A stretch of 44,579 nucleotides of DNA from a virus. The translations under genes and the position numbers were made by a program. The stretch covers positions 1-44,579 of IMG/VR virus record IMGVR_UViG_3300030099_002989; one strand, given 5' to 3'. Under the pieces are notes generated by a model. The model ran no database searches, was not told the DNA's origin, and worked only from the letters and a program-made list of their open reading frames with translations. Shown in pieces: positions 8,280 to 16,918 of this stretch; the first letter of the stretch is position 1; each line of letters starts with the position of its first letter.

Positions 8280-9062
8280 CTACGCTTTCGGTGGTTCTGA
8301 TTTGTATGGGTGATCTGACGGAAGGTTGCCATCTAGTCCCCATTTGTGTGCCAAGTAGCCCTCAAGAATTTGTGAAGTGGCTGTATCCAAAGATCCGGCA
8401 CCTGCCAAAACTTCGGCAACATCTCCGTTCATCAAGCCCGCTCCAAGCCCTCTCGCACCCACAGTCCAATCCTCAGTCATACTCAAACTGACGGTGTTAG
8501 AGCCAAGCGTGTTCATGTTAGTGCCGTCGATTGTTCCAATGCATGCAGCAGAATTTCTTCTGCAAACAAGAACAAGAAACCCTGTTCTTGTCCAGTTGCC
8601 ACTGTTTTGCTGCATGTTGCCGCCGCCAATAGCGCAAACCAAAGCACCTTTAGCAGTCACTCGCACACCAAATTTAGTTGCTTCTGCACAATAAATGTCT
8701 TGGAGTGCGCCAGTATTGGTTGATTTGAAAACCGCAGCATGCCAAGCGTCCCCAGTGCCTACATCCAAATCATCAATATCGCCGTCTGTAATAAGGTCGT
8801 TTGCTCCGTCAAAACGCAAAACAGACAATGAGTTCAGTTCTTCTGTTTGTAGTGTTGGCTGACGTTGTGGTGCAGTTTGAGCAAGGTTGTTGCCGCTACC
8901 GCTTGAGTCAGACCATGCATCAACGGCATCGCCGTCTGAACCAGAAATGGTGTCAGCCTTGTACCACAGGGACAAAAGAGAAGAGTCCAAGTTATCTGGA
9001 GACCAGTTAACTTGAGACGAATACCCACAGGGCAAAAAGGTTGTAACACGCCTTGCGCTCAT
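8280..9062 (-). CDS. concanavalin A-like (LamG-type) lectin domain virion protein
   Basis: This encodes 260 residues. The sequence opens with LLSLWYKADTISGSDGDAVD and SWSDSSG-type strands. It ends with GYLAHKWGL followed by LPSDHPYKS at about residues 234-254. That ending is a hallmark of many LamG/concanavalin A-like domains in bacterial and phage surface proteins. Such domains bind glycans, so it may bind host surface sugar. It shares base 9062 with the stop of the small membrane gene. There is no signal peptide, as expected for a virion protein. Confidence 0.75.
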   Translation of the reverse strand: MSARRVTTFLPCGYSSQVNWSPDNLDSSLLSLWYKADTISGSDGDAVDAWSDSSGSGNNLAQTAPQRQPTLQTEELNSLSVLRFDGANDLITDGDIDDLDVGTGDAWHAAVFKSTNTGALQDIYCAEATKFGVRVTAKGALVCAIGGGNMQQNSGNWTRTGFLVLVCRRNSAACIGTIDGTNMNTLGSNTVSLSMTEDWTVGARGLGAGLMNGDVAEVLAGAGSLDTATSQILEGYLAHKWGLDGNLPSDHPYKSEPPKA

Positions 9063-9199
9063 TAGCGAACCTTGCTCATCACCCAGTCATAAAGCGGGCG
9101 ACCAGTCACTCCGCCGAGGACGTAGAAGAAGAAGAATGCTCCGGTGCTGGCGAAGAACGAGTCGAGCCAAGAGGAAATAGTATCCATCGGTGTTTCCAT
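9062..9199 (-). CDS. short single-span membrane protein (holin-like candidate)
   Basis: This encodes 45 residues, with ATG at 9199 preceded by GGAAG. The protein METPMDTISSWLDSFF continues into a hydrophobic stretch (ASTGAFFFFYVLGGV) and ends basic (WVMSKVR). A longer in-frame ORF reaches 9418, but the added part is the shadow of the overlapping lipoprotein gene, so the short start is preferred. It overlaps the 9106..9591 gene by 94 bases in another frame. A holin or lysis role is likely from the membrane cluster but not proven. Confidence 0.5.
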   Translation of the reverse strand: METPMDTISSWLDSFFASTGAFFFFYVLGGVTGRPLYDWVMSKVR

Positions 9200-9591
9200 A
9201 ACTTCCAGCCAGAACCAAGAACTGTTGCTGTTGCCACCACGCCGCTGGCTATCGCCGTGGGGAGCAGGATGTAGTCCGCATAGCGTTCTACGATGAACGC
9301 CAGCAGAATTAAGCCCACCCCTGTAATCATCGGAAGTGCGCCCCTGAGCGGCAGGCCAATGAACCGAGTCACGGTCATTAGCACCAATCCGCCCAGTATT
9401 GAAATCCCCCCGACCCACACAAGTGGGTCGAGGGGGGTTTGTAAAGGGGGAGGCGTTGCCACCTCCGAAATAGAAACATCAGGGATCAGCGGGCTGGTCT
9501 TGCAGGACGCGAGACTCAAGAGCAGAGATGCGAATGTGATGATCCACACTGTGCTTCGCAAGGTTTTCAACTGTGCTGTCAAGACGCTCAA
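9106..9591 (-). CDS. lipoprotein-like membrane protein of the lysis cluster
   Basis: This encodes up to 161 residues from a TTG start; a GTG start 14 codons later is also possible. The N-terminus has a hydrophobic stretch ending LLLSLASCKTSP, a good lipobox with Cys at +1. Then come a short proline-rich linker and about three membrane segments (LVWVGGISILGGLVLM, a second near residue 90, a third near 115-130). The C-terminal tail is Ser-rich. Its 5' part overlaps the TM plus coiled-coil gene 9479..9703 in another frame. That is how i-spanin and o-spanin genes are often nested, but the extra membrane spans are unusual for an o-spanin. Confidence 0.6.
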   Translation of the reverse strand: MSVLTAQLKTLRSTVWIITFASLLLSLASCKTSPLIPDVSISEVATPPPLQTPLDPLVWVGGISILGGLVLMTVTRFIGLPLRGALPMITGVGLILLAFIVERYADYILLPTAIASGVVATATVLGSGWKLWKHRWILFPLGSTRSSPAPEHSSSSTSSAE

Positions 9592-9703
9592 TGCTCCTTG
9601 TCAAAGTTGCCATACTTGCAGAAAGCCTCGCAAATGCCCAGACCACCCCACCTACTACGACAACTATGTTGCCAATCGCAAGTGGGATCTGCCAATCCAT
9701 CAC
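9479..9703 (-). CDS. TM plus coiled-coil small protein (i-spanin-like or holin-like)
   Basis: This encodes 74 residues from GTG 9703 (or ATG 9700). One membrane span (IPLAIGNIVVVVGGVVWAF) is followed by a heptad helix (LSASMATLTRSIERLDSTV and on). This is the form of an inner-membrane spanin or of many small phage membrane proteins. It overlaps the start of the lipoprotein gene and is directly preceded by the small basic gene. The lysis role is inferred from the cluster. Confidence 0.55.
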   Translation of the reverse strand: MMDWQIPLAIGNIVVVVGGVVWAFARLSASMATLTRSIERLDSTVENLAKHSVDHHIRISALESRVLQDQPADP

Positions 9704-9852
9704 ATCTTCTTTTTCTTCAGCATTTTGAGTCGGTCCATCATGGCTTTCTTCTTGGAGGTCTTGCCCCCTTTTGCGTCAGCCATCATGTCCCGCTTCATTG
9801 CGGATTTACCCTTGGCATCGTAGGAATACTTTTTGCCTTTGTAGTTCGGCAT
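9700..9852 (-). CDS. 50-residue lysine-rich basic protein
   Basis: ATG 9852 follows AGGAG with 7-base spacing. The protein MPNYKGKKYSYDAKGKSAM continues with alternating Lys/Met and ends in a run of lysines. Its stop overlaps the start of the spanin-like gene. Very short, strongly basic, Met-rich proteins like this recur in aquatic phage late operons and might bind DNA or RNA in the virion. Function unknown. Confidence 0.65.
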   Translation of the reverse strand: MPNYKGKKYSYDAKGKSAMKRDMMADAKGGKTSKKKAMMDRLKMLKKKKM

Positions 9853-9866
9853 ATCAGACTCCTAGA

Positions 9867-10646
9867 TTAGAGGGCAGTTGAAGAACGTGAACAAGTCACA
9901 AGCACATAGTCAAGCAAGAACTTGCCCTGAGTAGAGCCGTCTGCTTGGCACACAAATGTTGGCTTCAATCGCAGCGAAGTTGGCAAAGTCGAAACCTTGG
10001 AGCCAACTTTTTCGCCGTTCACAAAAGCCTGCGCTTCACCGTTGCGGATGACCAACGCCAATCGGACGTAATCATCAACACCGACACCAGCGTTGGCGGC
10101 AGTGTTCACTTTCACAGCATCGGCAGAGCCGGATGCAGTGCTAGAGGCAGCAGGTGAACCAACCACAGACATAAAGCCAGCGGTAGGTTGTGCCAAGTCA
10201 GAAGTGTTGTCAGCCGAGCAAGATGTGAATCCAACCAGACCAATGTCACTCAACTTGCTTGATGCAATCACAGTGTTGTCTTCTTCGGCAAGGCCGACGA
10301 ACATTTCATCTGTGAACAAGGTAGTTCCGGCAGTTGTTGCAAAACGAACCCGTGCCTCAAAGAAAAGGTCGCTGGCTTCGTCAAGAACGATGCCAGAGTC
10401 CATTTGCATTTGGACACCTTGTGCAGCAGTGCTTGCACCAGCGTCAAACAACAAGCAGCCACCGTGCGACGAAGTGGTAGTGTCGATGGTGACAGTACCG
10501 GACGTTGCGTTGGTGATATCGACTGACTCAGCGTCAGCGATGTTGTATGCGCCTACGAAGTCCTCAAACAACTGAAATTGTCGTTGAGGGTTGATGATGG
10601 GGAACGAAAAGCCCCCAGCCATTCCAGAATCATAACGTACAGGCAT
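9867..10646 (-). CDS. capsid-associated or decoration-like protein, beta-sandwich
   Basis: This encodes 259 residues and lies immediately downstream of the major capsid gene in transcription order. It begins MPVRYDSGMAGGFSFPIINP, followed by beta strands. Segments such as DLFFEARVRFATTAGTT and VRLALVIRNGEAQAFVNG have the shape of concanavalin A-like folds (a strand, a turn, an edge strand with Phe-Val-Asn-Gly). Its position makes a head decoration or fibre protein most likely. The start follows AAGGAATG. The assignment is inferred from fold pattern and place. Confidence 0.6.
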   Translation of the reverse strand: MPVRYDSGMAGGFSFPIINPQRQFQLFEDFVGAYNIADAESVDITNATSGTVTIDTTTSSHGGCLLFDAGASTAAQGVQMQMDSGIVLDEASDLFFEARVRFATTAGTTLFTDEMFVGLAEEDNTVIASSKLSDIGLVGFTSCSADNTSDLAQPTAGFMSVVGSPAASSTASGSADAVKVNTAANAGVGVDDYVRLALVIRNGEAQAFVNGEKVGSKVSTLPTSLRLKPTFVCQADGSTQGKFLLDYVLVTCSRSSTAL

Positions 10647-10660
10647 TAATCATTCCTTCC

Positions 10661-11698
10661 TTATACCGTTTCCAGACGGAAGAGACGACGGCGATCAGTA
10701 CACATGTAGTTCAAAGTGCAGTCAACGAAGACTTGGAACGTGGTGTGTTGACCGGGAACGCTGTTCGGTCCCTCTTCCTTCATCCATTCACCGGACAGGA
10801 AGACGGGCTTGAGAACGCCCCAGTTGATGCCGTAAATCGGGTTAGTAGTTTCTGTGTCCAGTTTAGGAACATAGACAACAGGGTTTTGACGGAATTGCAG
10901 AAGTCCATCCTTGGAAGCAATATCGTTGCCAAGGTTGTCGTTCTGGGCCTCAAGCACCTCTTCCAATCGACCGATGACGGCGTAGTTGGTGTAGTAGCCG
11001 TAGTTGTTGCCGGTGTTGTAGGAAGCGTGTGGAACAGGAGACTTAAAGTTAGTGAAGACAGCAGCCTTACGCCACTTGCGAATCAAGTCAGTCTTGTTGA
11101 TGTTCGAGTAGGCAGCGACGTAGTTTCGCCATCCAGAGAACTTCTCAAGTTCAGAGTTGATACCAGCGGTGTCTGAGAACCCTGATGGGTTTTTACCGAG
11201 GAAGCCCTCTTGGCCGGCGGTAGGAGCCTGAATCCAGTGCGGGATACCGAAAGGCTTAAGAGTGTCGCTTGAAGCAGATGGGGAAGTCCAAAGGTTGGTT
11301 TCCATCAGTTCAGCAAGTGACAACATCGCGTCTGCACGGCGAGTCTTGACAAGTTCAACAATCCGTGCAGGATTGCTGTTCATCTGGATTTCACGACGCT
11401 CGAAAGCGTAGTTGGTTGTGCAGTGTCGCCACGGAATGTTTGCCGTGGTCATAATGTCTGCGATGTTGACGTTGTCAGATTCGTACAGGCCGACGTTCTT
11501 AGCGGCATCGGACTGCGCAAACATGACGTTCCATTGAATCCCGTGACCAGATTGGTACTGAACCTTGTACTTCTGAAGGATGTTTGGGAGTGCGACGTAA
11601 TCCGTAAGGGTAGACGCAATCTCAGTAAACTTCAGACGACCAAGATCCCGCAGAGTCACGGTAATCAAATCAGCGATTTGTGCGGCTTGTAGAGCCAT
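10661..11698 (-). CDS. major capsid protein
   Basis: This encodes 345 residues. The N-terminus (LITVTLRDLGRLKFTEIAS) and the following ILQKYKVQYQSGHGIQW match the start of a widespread group of phage capsid proteins with an HK97-type fold. There is no separate protease domain, and a scaffold gene lies immediately upstream. Order portal, scaffold, capsid is classical. A good Shine-Dalgarno GAGAGG precedes the ATG. The C-terminal part (TFQVFVDCTLNYMCTDRR) looks like the last beta strands of the A domain. Exact family not checked. Confidence 0.85.
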   Translation of the reverse strand: MALQAAQIADLITVTLRDLGRLKFTEIASTLTDYVALPNILQKYKVQYQSGHGIQWNVMFAQSDAAKNVGLYESDNVNIADIMTTANIPWRHCTTNYAFERREIQMNSNPARIVELVKTRRADAMLSLAELMETNLWTSPSASSDTLKPFGIPHWIQAPTAGQEGFLGKNPSGFSDTAGINSELEKFSGWRNYVAAYSNINKTDLIRKWRKAAVFTNFKSPVPHASYNTGNNYGYYTNYAVIGRLEEVLEAQNDNLGNDIASKDGLLQFRQNPVVYVPKLDTETTNPIYGINWGVLKPVFLSGEWMKEEGPNSVPGQHTTFQVFVDCTLNYMCTDRRRLFRLETV

Positions 11699-11716
11699 GT
11701 GATTACCTCTCTAGGG

Positions 11717-12652
11717 TTAGAAGTCTTGGGGGTCATCAATCCCGTTCAGCAATCCAGCCTGCTCCATGTACGACCTCACCGATTGCTTCGCAGCCGCCTC
11801 TGGGGACATGGCTCTTCCGCGTCGTTGGGTCGGGGATGCAGTGAAAGCATCACGGCGACTGTCAATGGCACTGCGCATTTGCTGTGCCGCCAAGGCATCT
11901 CGATCTTGTGTGAACGCACTGGCGATTGCCTTTTGCATGAGGACACCCTCATCAGGCACATCTCGCCCTTGCGCTTCATAACCGGCTGCAAGGGCGTTCA
12001 TTTCCTCGATCAAGAGGACTCGGTTTTCGAGGAAAGGGCTATCGTCGCTCAGTTCCTCAGTGGGTCCAGAGCCGAACAGCCCTGAAAAATTAGAACCCAC
12101 ATCTTCAATCATCTGATCGAACTGAGCCTCTGTTTGCTCAATTTGGGCAGATTCTTGAATATCTTCAAACTCTCCAAACACGCGCTCAAAGCCCGCGAGT
12201 TTTTCTTCGAGTTTAGAAACCAGCCCCTGAACTGCATCTTTGACGTTGTCAGGGGTGTTTTCTGGTAGTTCGTAGTCCAAAGAGAAGTCTGGGCGCTCTT
12301 CTTCTTCGTCAGCCTCAACCTCATTCATTTGACGCTGAGCGATAGAAATGTAGTTTTCAACCGCTTCTAGCGACCCCAACTCGTCAATGTCCTCTGGAGT
12401 CAAACCAACATCAAGAGCCACATCAAGAAGATCCTCAATATCTTGGTCACTGTCATCAACGTCGTCTTCTAAGTCGTAGTCGTCGTCGTCGGACATTTTG
12501 TCTTCAACGTAATCAGCAAGTGCTTCTTGTTGAATGTCGTCATCTGGATCGTCAAAGTCCAGTTGATCCTCTAACTGTTCTTCTGGGGTCATTGCCTCTT
12601 CGACAACTTCTTCCCCTTCGCCAGCCTCAATGTTTTGTTCTTCAGTCGCCAT
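11717..12652 (-). CDS. scaffold protein
   Basis: This encodes 311 residues, extremely acidic in the first 120 (long Asp/Glu runs such as EDQLDFDDPDDDIQQEAL). Helical segments follow, then a basic C-terminal part with RRGRAMSPEAAAKQSV. Acidic helical proteins placed between portal and capsid genes are scaffolds. The basic C-terminus is where scaffolds bind the capsid shell. It overlaps the upstream 12642..13001 gene by 11 bases. Confidence 0.8.
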   Translation of the reverse strand: MATEEQNIEAGEGEEVVEEAMTPEEQLEDQLDFDDPDDDIQQEALADYVEDKMSDDDDYDLEDDVDDSDQDIEDLLDVALDVGLTPEDIDELGSLEAVENYISIAQRQMNEVEADEEEERPDFSLDYELPENTPDNVKDAVQGLVSKLEEKLAGFERVFGEFEDIQESAQIEQTEAQFDQMIEDVGSNFSGLFGSGPTEELSDDSPFLENRVLLIEEMNALAAGYEAQGRDVPDEGVLMQKAIASAFTQDRDALAAQQMRSAIDSRRDAFTASPTQRRGRAMSPEAAAKQSVRSYMEQAGLLNGIDDPQDF

Positions 12653-13001
12653 AGCCGCCGTTCCTATCGTGCATGTTGAAAGCCTTTAGGTGCGCTGCAC
12701 GGTGCGCCCGGCTCGTAAAGATTGCCCGCCCATCCTTGGTGTAGTCAGTGTTGACCCCATGTTTGGCGGCGTGTTGTTTCATTTCATTAACCTGTGATGG
12801 GTGGCATCCAGCACCCTCAGACATGATTGGCTGTCGCCATACGTCGTTAACATCACTGTGGCCACGCATTTCGACATCTACCCGACGTTTAAGAGTTTCA
12901 CCGTCAAGAACAGGGTTTTCGTCAAAAGACTCCATCTCAGAGATGGTCATAATTTTTTCAATGATTTCGCCGTTAGGCTTTTCGTAGCAGTATGTTGGCA
13001 T
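12642..13001 (-). CDS. conserved phage protein near portal (MPTYCYE... / DRNGGYGD)
   Basis: This encodes 119 residues. The N-terminus MPTYCYEKPNGEIIEK resembles FmdB-type starts but without its CxxC knuckle. The C-terminal part runs GAGCHPSQVNEMKQHAAKHG, then FTSRAHRAAHLKAF, and ends HDRNGGYGD. That order is seen in short conserved proteins lying between portal and scaffold genes in many phages. Function unknown. It shares base 13001 with the end of the portal gene. Its order in transcription after portal suggests a minor head role. Confidence 0.65.
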   Translation of the reverse strand: MPTYCYEKPNGEIIEKIMTISEMESFDENPVLDGETLKRRVDVEMRGHSDVNDVWRQPIMSEGAGCHPSQVNEMKQHAAKHGVNTDYTKDGRAIFTSRAHRAAHLKAFNMHDRNGGYGD

Positions 13002-14773
13002 TACTCACTCGGTCTCATTATTGAGGCGGCTTCACTTTCTTGCACGCCTTTACCAGACAACAACAAGCGGCTCATCATTTGATCTTGCCCTTGCTGTGTA
13101 GCACCGGGCCTGTTAATTCTGACTGATTCAGTGCGCTTGTTTACGTTCTTGTTTGCGGCTTGGTCTTTTTCACTTTGCACCGGCTGGCCCTGCTTGGAGT
13201 CTACAACCAACTGTCCAATGTCTGGCATTTGCGTGAACTCTCCGAGCATGCCAACCAAGGCACGAACATCGACGGCCAAGCCTTGCTGTTGCATCATCGG
13301 CATAAGTGGGTTGATAAATTGACCCATAATTTGCGTTAGTGCCTGTAACTTCATACCGGGCGTAGATTGCTGCAAAGTGTGCGGCTGGACTTCGATAACG
13401 TAGTTGACGAAATCGCCCTCACGCCGGGACTTATCAAATACAAACGGCACTTTGATGCGTCCAGACTGGCCGACTGATTTTTCAAGTTCCAACTGAACCA
13501 TGTCGTCTTGGAACAAGTAGTGCGCGATGGCAGTGGACACCTCTTTGACGAAGTCAACCACTTGTGATTGCATGTCGGACACGCGGTTTGAAGCCGATTG
13601 AGCAATAATTTTGTCTTGCCCAACCGTGTCAGACTGTGCGCCAAGCCCACCAAGAGTGTCAAGGTTGCCGCCAAAGTATGTAAACAGGTTCTTGGTCTGG
13701 AGCAAAAAGCCCAAGGTATTCTGGTCAATGCCGCCAAACTTGTAACTTTTGAGGGCATCAGGGTCATCCATGCGAATGAGTTCGCCATCAGCCGCGTTTT
13801 GCAGGGCTTTTGCATCACCCTCGGCAGACCCACGGAAGCCCACAATGTCCTTTTGCCGCTCTGCCTGCCGTCCGAGTTTGCGAAACAGAGTGTTGCCAAG
13901 TTCGTGCAAATCAATCAGTGTTGCAACTGGGGGCAAAGGCATGGTGTTGCCGGGTACATCTGAAAACGTCAGGAAGTGGTATGGCCCTTCGATTGGGCCT
14001 TTGTAGTCCACCTCTCGAATTAGTTTGTGGGGCGCGCCCGTATCGTCAGCAGCAAAGGTAACTATTTTCTTTTCTTGCGGCAGCCACAGTTCCCAGAGTT
14101 CCGCGTACTCATACGCTTCGTCTTTGTCGTAAGCCGTTTCATTCCCAAGGCTAAACGTTTTAGGGTCGCCAGTTTCATTATTCCTTGATCTCCTTACTGC
14201 TTGTAAATCTTCAGTGTCTTTGTACAAATCCGAGTCTTTTACGCTTTGCAGCGGTAGGCGAAAGCGATTTCCCATGAAAGCACACTCGTCCATTCGCTGG
14301 GAGTTCATGTCGTGTACCCAGTCGTCAAGCGGAACGGTTTCGGCAAACGGCTGTCCTGCACGCTGCAAGAACCCTCGCATCGGTTTGGCAGACTCAGAAA
14401 TGCCCACCTTAATGATGCCCATGCTAAACAGAGCATCAATAGTTGCGGTTCGCAGGGTGGTTTCAAAATCCATCTCCTGCAATAGGTGGTTTACCGCGTA
14501 CTCAAATTCTTTTGCAAAAATGCGCAACTCTCGCTGCTTTGTGCCAATATTGACTACTGGCCGGCGGGAGGCAAGTTGACGCGAGTAGATGTTGATTGCC
14601 AACTCGATGAAGTTGACTGGCACACGGTCTGATGCACCCTGATCGGAGTAGTTGCGGCCGACGTACTCACGAACGGCAGCAAGTCTTCGTACACGGTATG
14701 GCTCAAGCCTCCTGCGGCTGTGGTTGACTGCGCTGATAAGGCGAGACACCTTGATGTTGCCGATATTTACCAT
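13001..14773 (-). CDS. portal protein
   Basis: This encodes 590 residues. It starts MVNIGNIKVSRLISAVNHSRRRLEP, followed by YSRQLASRRPVVNI, the opening of a portal wing. A long stretch of mixed alpha/beta and a helical C-terminal part with a Gln/Met-rich tail (MGQFINPLMPMMQQQGLAVD) follow. Length and place right after the large terminase (7-base overlap) fit a portal. It forms the 12-mer ring at the capsid vertex through which DNA is packaged. Confidence 0.85.
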   Translation of the reverse strand: MVNIGNIKVSRLISAVNHSRRRLEPYRVRRLAAVREYVGRNYSDQGASDRVPVNFIELAINIYSRQLASRRPVVNIGTKQRELRIFAKEFEYAVNHLLQEMDFETTLRTATIDALFSMGIIKVGISESAKPMRGFLQRAGQPFAETVPLDDWVHDMNSQRMDECAFMGNRFRLPLQSVKDSDLYKDTEDLQAVRRSRNNETGDPKTFSLGNETAYDKDEAYEYAELWELWLPQEKKIVTFAADDTGAPHKLIREVDYKGPIEGPYHFLTFSDVPGNTMPLPPVATLIDLHELGNTLFRKLGRQAERQKDIVGFRGSAEGDAKALQNAADGELIRMDDPDALKSYKFGGIDQNTLGFLLQTKNLFTYFGGNLDTLGGLGAQSDTVGQDKIIAQSASNRVSDMQSQVVDFVKEVSTAIAHYLFQDDMVQLELEKSVGQSGRIKVPFVFDKSRREGDFVNYVIEVQPHTLQQSTPGMKLQALTQIMGQFINPLMPMMQQQGLAVDVRALVGMLGEFTQMPDIGQLVVDSKQGQPVQSEKDQAANKNVNKRTESVRINRPGATQQGQDQMMSRLLLSGKGVQESEAASIMRPSE

Positions 14774-16371
14774 TGCCTAGCCTTCTTCCTGCTGTTCTTT
14801 CTGTTTTTCCGCCGGTAAGCCAAAGTGCCATACTCAGGCTTTTTGTCCTCTTTTATCATCGGAGCGGGGGCTGTTTCGATCAGTTTTGCCGCCAGACTGT
14901 CTGCGATAACTCGGTCTCCATGGTTGTCTTTTGCTCCAGACGGGTCTGCTGAGTGCCGAGATCGGCTGTGCGCTACGCCGCCAGCCTGCGTAAAGACGTA
15001 TTCTAAACACTCTTTGAGTGCTTCACGACTGCGGTTGATGAACTTTCCGTTTGACAAAAGCCTGCGGTAGTTGCCGAGCAAAGCAATCTTCTCTTCTTTG
15101 GTGCTGTACCAGCCGGGTATGTCGCTGGTTTTAGCAGAAACGGACTTGTCGTTGCGGCGGTAGTAGATATGACCATACCCCACCTCCATGACAACGTCTC
15201 CAAAGATCCGACCGGGGCCATTTGCTTCCCAGATTAGGTACGCCCCTGTTTCGGACTTGCCTCTGAACATTCGACATAACGCCACGACAGCCCGAGCAAA
15301 CTGGTCCGGTCGCATGTTTGCGGTGCAAAATTCTGCAACTTTTTCTCCATCTTTGCGTCTGACCACCGTAGCGACAGAGTTGCTGCTCCCTGTACCCGCC
15401 GCGATGTCCGCACCCACCACATAGTCACAGTCCATTGGTGGATTGTTGCGCTCATCCAGTTCGACCCAGAGTTGTATGGGGGCTTTCGGGTGAGTGGAGA
15501 CGCTGAGTAGTCTGCCACTGTGGTCATGTTCCACTGAAATACATCGCAATGGGTTTTTGATGTTTGCATTGGCTTTGTCCAAAACCTCTTGGGGAAAGAA
15601 TAAATACTCAGATCCAGCAAAGTCTAGGTCAAGTTCTTGCGCAACTTCTACCGGGTGCGTCCGTCTCTTGATTTCGTTTTGGTACCACGGCGAAGTAGGC
15701 TTGCCATCTGGGCCATATGCCAAATCTGCATTTTTTCTGGGATCTTGAGTCCAGTGAAACTTAATCGTTTTTGTCCGACCTGAATGCACGATGTCATAGA
15801 AGACGTTGCCCGACCCTTTCGGGGTGCTAATGAACCATCGGCTGTTAGTTGCATCAGCGGTCGCAGCGAGAACCTGACCACCATTTTCCACTGACGCAAA
15901 CTCATCAAGCGCGATACAGGTCTTACGGTCACCCCGTGCCACATCACCCGTGGTAGATTCGCCAGTGATGGCACTTCCGTTGTCGTCATTGGTTAACCTC
16001 AACTTGGTTCTGGTGTAGTTCGGCGCGAGCCAACCGGGTAAGTGTTCTAGGAAAAAGTCAATCTTGGAAAACAAACTTGCGCTGTTGCCCGGTGAATCTA
16101 CCAAACCCTCTTTACGACTGACAAGCAAAAGTGACTTGTCTGGTTTGAAGTGCCAGTACCAAGCAAACACTGTTGTGGTAAGCCAAGACGCTCCCATGTC
16201 ACGAGATTTAACCATGGCAAGGTCATGGCCAGTCTCAATCGACTCGATCATTGCGTCGATTGCCTGTTCCTGAAACGGGTATAAAATGAAAGGGCGTGCT
16301 GCCGGATCTAGCCGAGGGTCGAGGGTGTAACCAAATGCATTGATGTAAAAGAAGATGTCTCGGTTACACAT
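14767..16371 (-). CDS. terL: terminase large subunit
   Basis: This is the ATPase/nuclease motor that packages DNA. Visible motifs, counted from ATG 16371: a Walker A variant MVKSRDMGASW at 53-63, Walker B CIALDEFAS at 152-160, and a C-terminal RNase H-like nuclease start with YVVGADIAAGTG near residue 310. A conserved Asp lies in the GDRVIADSLA stretch. The ORF stays open for 41 to 46 more codons upstream of 16371. That part (for example LDFRRELLRSAAG, LWKMCNRD) looks like the usual N-terminus of this family, but it has no ATG, GTG or TTG. A rare start such as ATT at 16494, after GAAGAGAG, is possible, giving 575 residues. Confidence 0.95.
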   Translation of the reverse strand: MCNRDIFFYINAFGYTLDPRLDPAARPFILYPFQEQAIDAMIESIETGHDLAMVKSRDMGASWLTTTVFAWYWHFKPDKSLLLVSRKEGLVDSPGNSASLFSKIDFFLEHLPGWLAPNYTRTKLRLTNDDNGSAITGESTTGDVARGDRKTCIALDEFASVENGGQVLAATADATNSRWFISTPKGSGNVFYDIVHSGRTKTIKFHWTQDPRKNADLAYGPDGKPTSPWYQNEIKRRTHPVEVAQELDLDFAGSEYLFFPQEVLDKANANIKNPLRCISVEHDHSGRLLSVSTHPKAPIQLWVELDERNNPPMDCDYVVGADIAAGTGSSNSVATVVRRKDGEKVAEFCTANMRPDQFARAVVALCRMFRGKSETGAYLIWEANGPGRIFGDVVMEVGYGHIYYRRNDKSVSAKTSDIPGWYSTKEEKIALLGNYRRLLSNGKFINRSREALKECLEYVFTQAGGVAHSRSRHSADPSGAKDNHGDRVIADSLAAKLIETAPAPMIKEDKKPEYGTLAYRRKNRKNSRKKARQW

Positions 16372-16435
16372 CTTCCAAAGTTCGGACTGTGTTTCTGGGC
16401 TGCCAGCAGCAGATCGCAGTAACTCGCGCCGAAAG

Positions 16436-16918
16436 TCAAGGTTCTTCTGGAGCGCCGTCGGGACTAGATGGTTGTACGGGTGGTTCGAGATAATTAATCG
16501 CTCTCTTCAAATTCTCTGCGCAGTCTCCCAGAAATCCCAAACCTCTGTTGGTAGAGCCGTTCAGCAAGCCACGAATCTGTCCAGTCCGGTGACAGTGATC
16601 CACATGGCAAGTTTTTGCATCCAACTTTTGGAGCGTCACTGGATCTTTCCCGTCCTGCTGATCCCAAAGATCCCACCACATTTCCTTTGTCATCCCGAAC
16701 TTTTTTTTCATCTTGTCCCATCTCTGGCACTCCTTGCAAATTAAGTTGGGATACGACTTACCATTTTTCTTAGTAGACCAAGAAAACTCACTACTCGGCA
16801 GAACCTTCAGGCACACCCGACACTTGCACTGGTGTTTCTTCTCGCTCAAGCGAAGCCTCCAAGCGCGCGAGGATTTCAAGTTCCTCTTTACCATCATCGG
16901 AAAAGCGCGCTTCGGCAT
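16436..16918 (-). CDS. recombination endonuclease VII-like (His-Me finger) nuclease
   Basis: This encodes up to 160 residues. CxxC pairs near residues 33-36 and 61-64 can bind zinc. The active-site block CHVDHCHRTGQIRGLL at 104-119 followed by NRGLG is typical of endonuclease VII and related HNH enzymes that resolve branched DNA. The usual second Cys pair (LLCxxCN) is replaced by LLNGSTN. Branch trimming before packaging fits its place next to the terminase. The start is uncertain (ATG 16918, or 16897), since no Shine-Dalgarno is seen. The 3' end overlaps the possible terminase N-terminal extension. Confidence 0.8.
   Translation of the reverse strand: MPKRAFPMMVKRNLKSSRAWRLRLSEKKHQCKCRVCLKVLPSSEFSWSTKKNGKSYPNLICKECQRWDKMKKKFGMTKEMWWDLWDQQDGKDPVTLQKLDAKTCHVDHCHRTGQIRGLLNGSTNRGLGFLGDCAENLKRAINYLEPPVQPSSPDGAPEEP

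Noticed and set aside
9200-9418. Longer version of the 45-residue membrane gene starting at 9418
   Set aside because: The added part is a low-complexity shadow of the lipoprotein gene in another frame.
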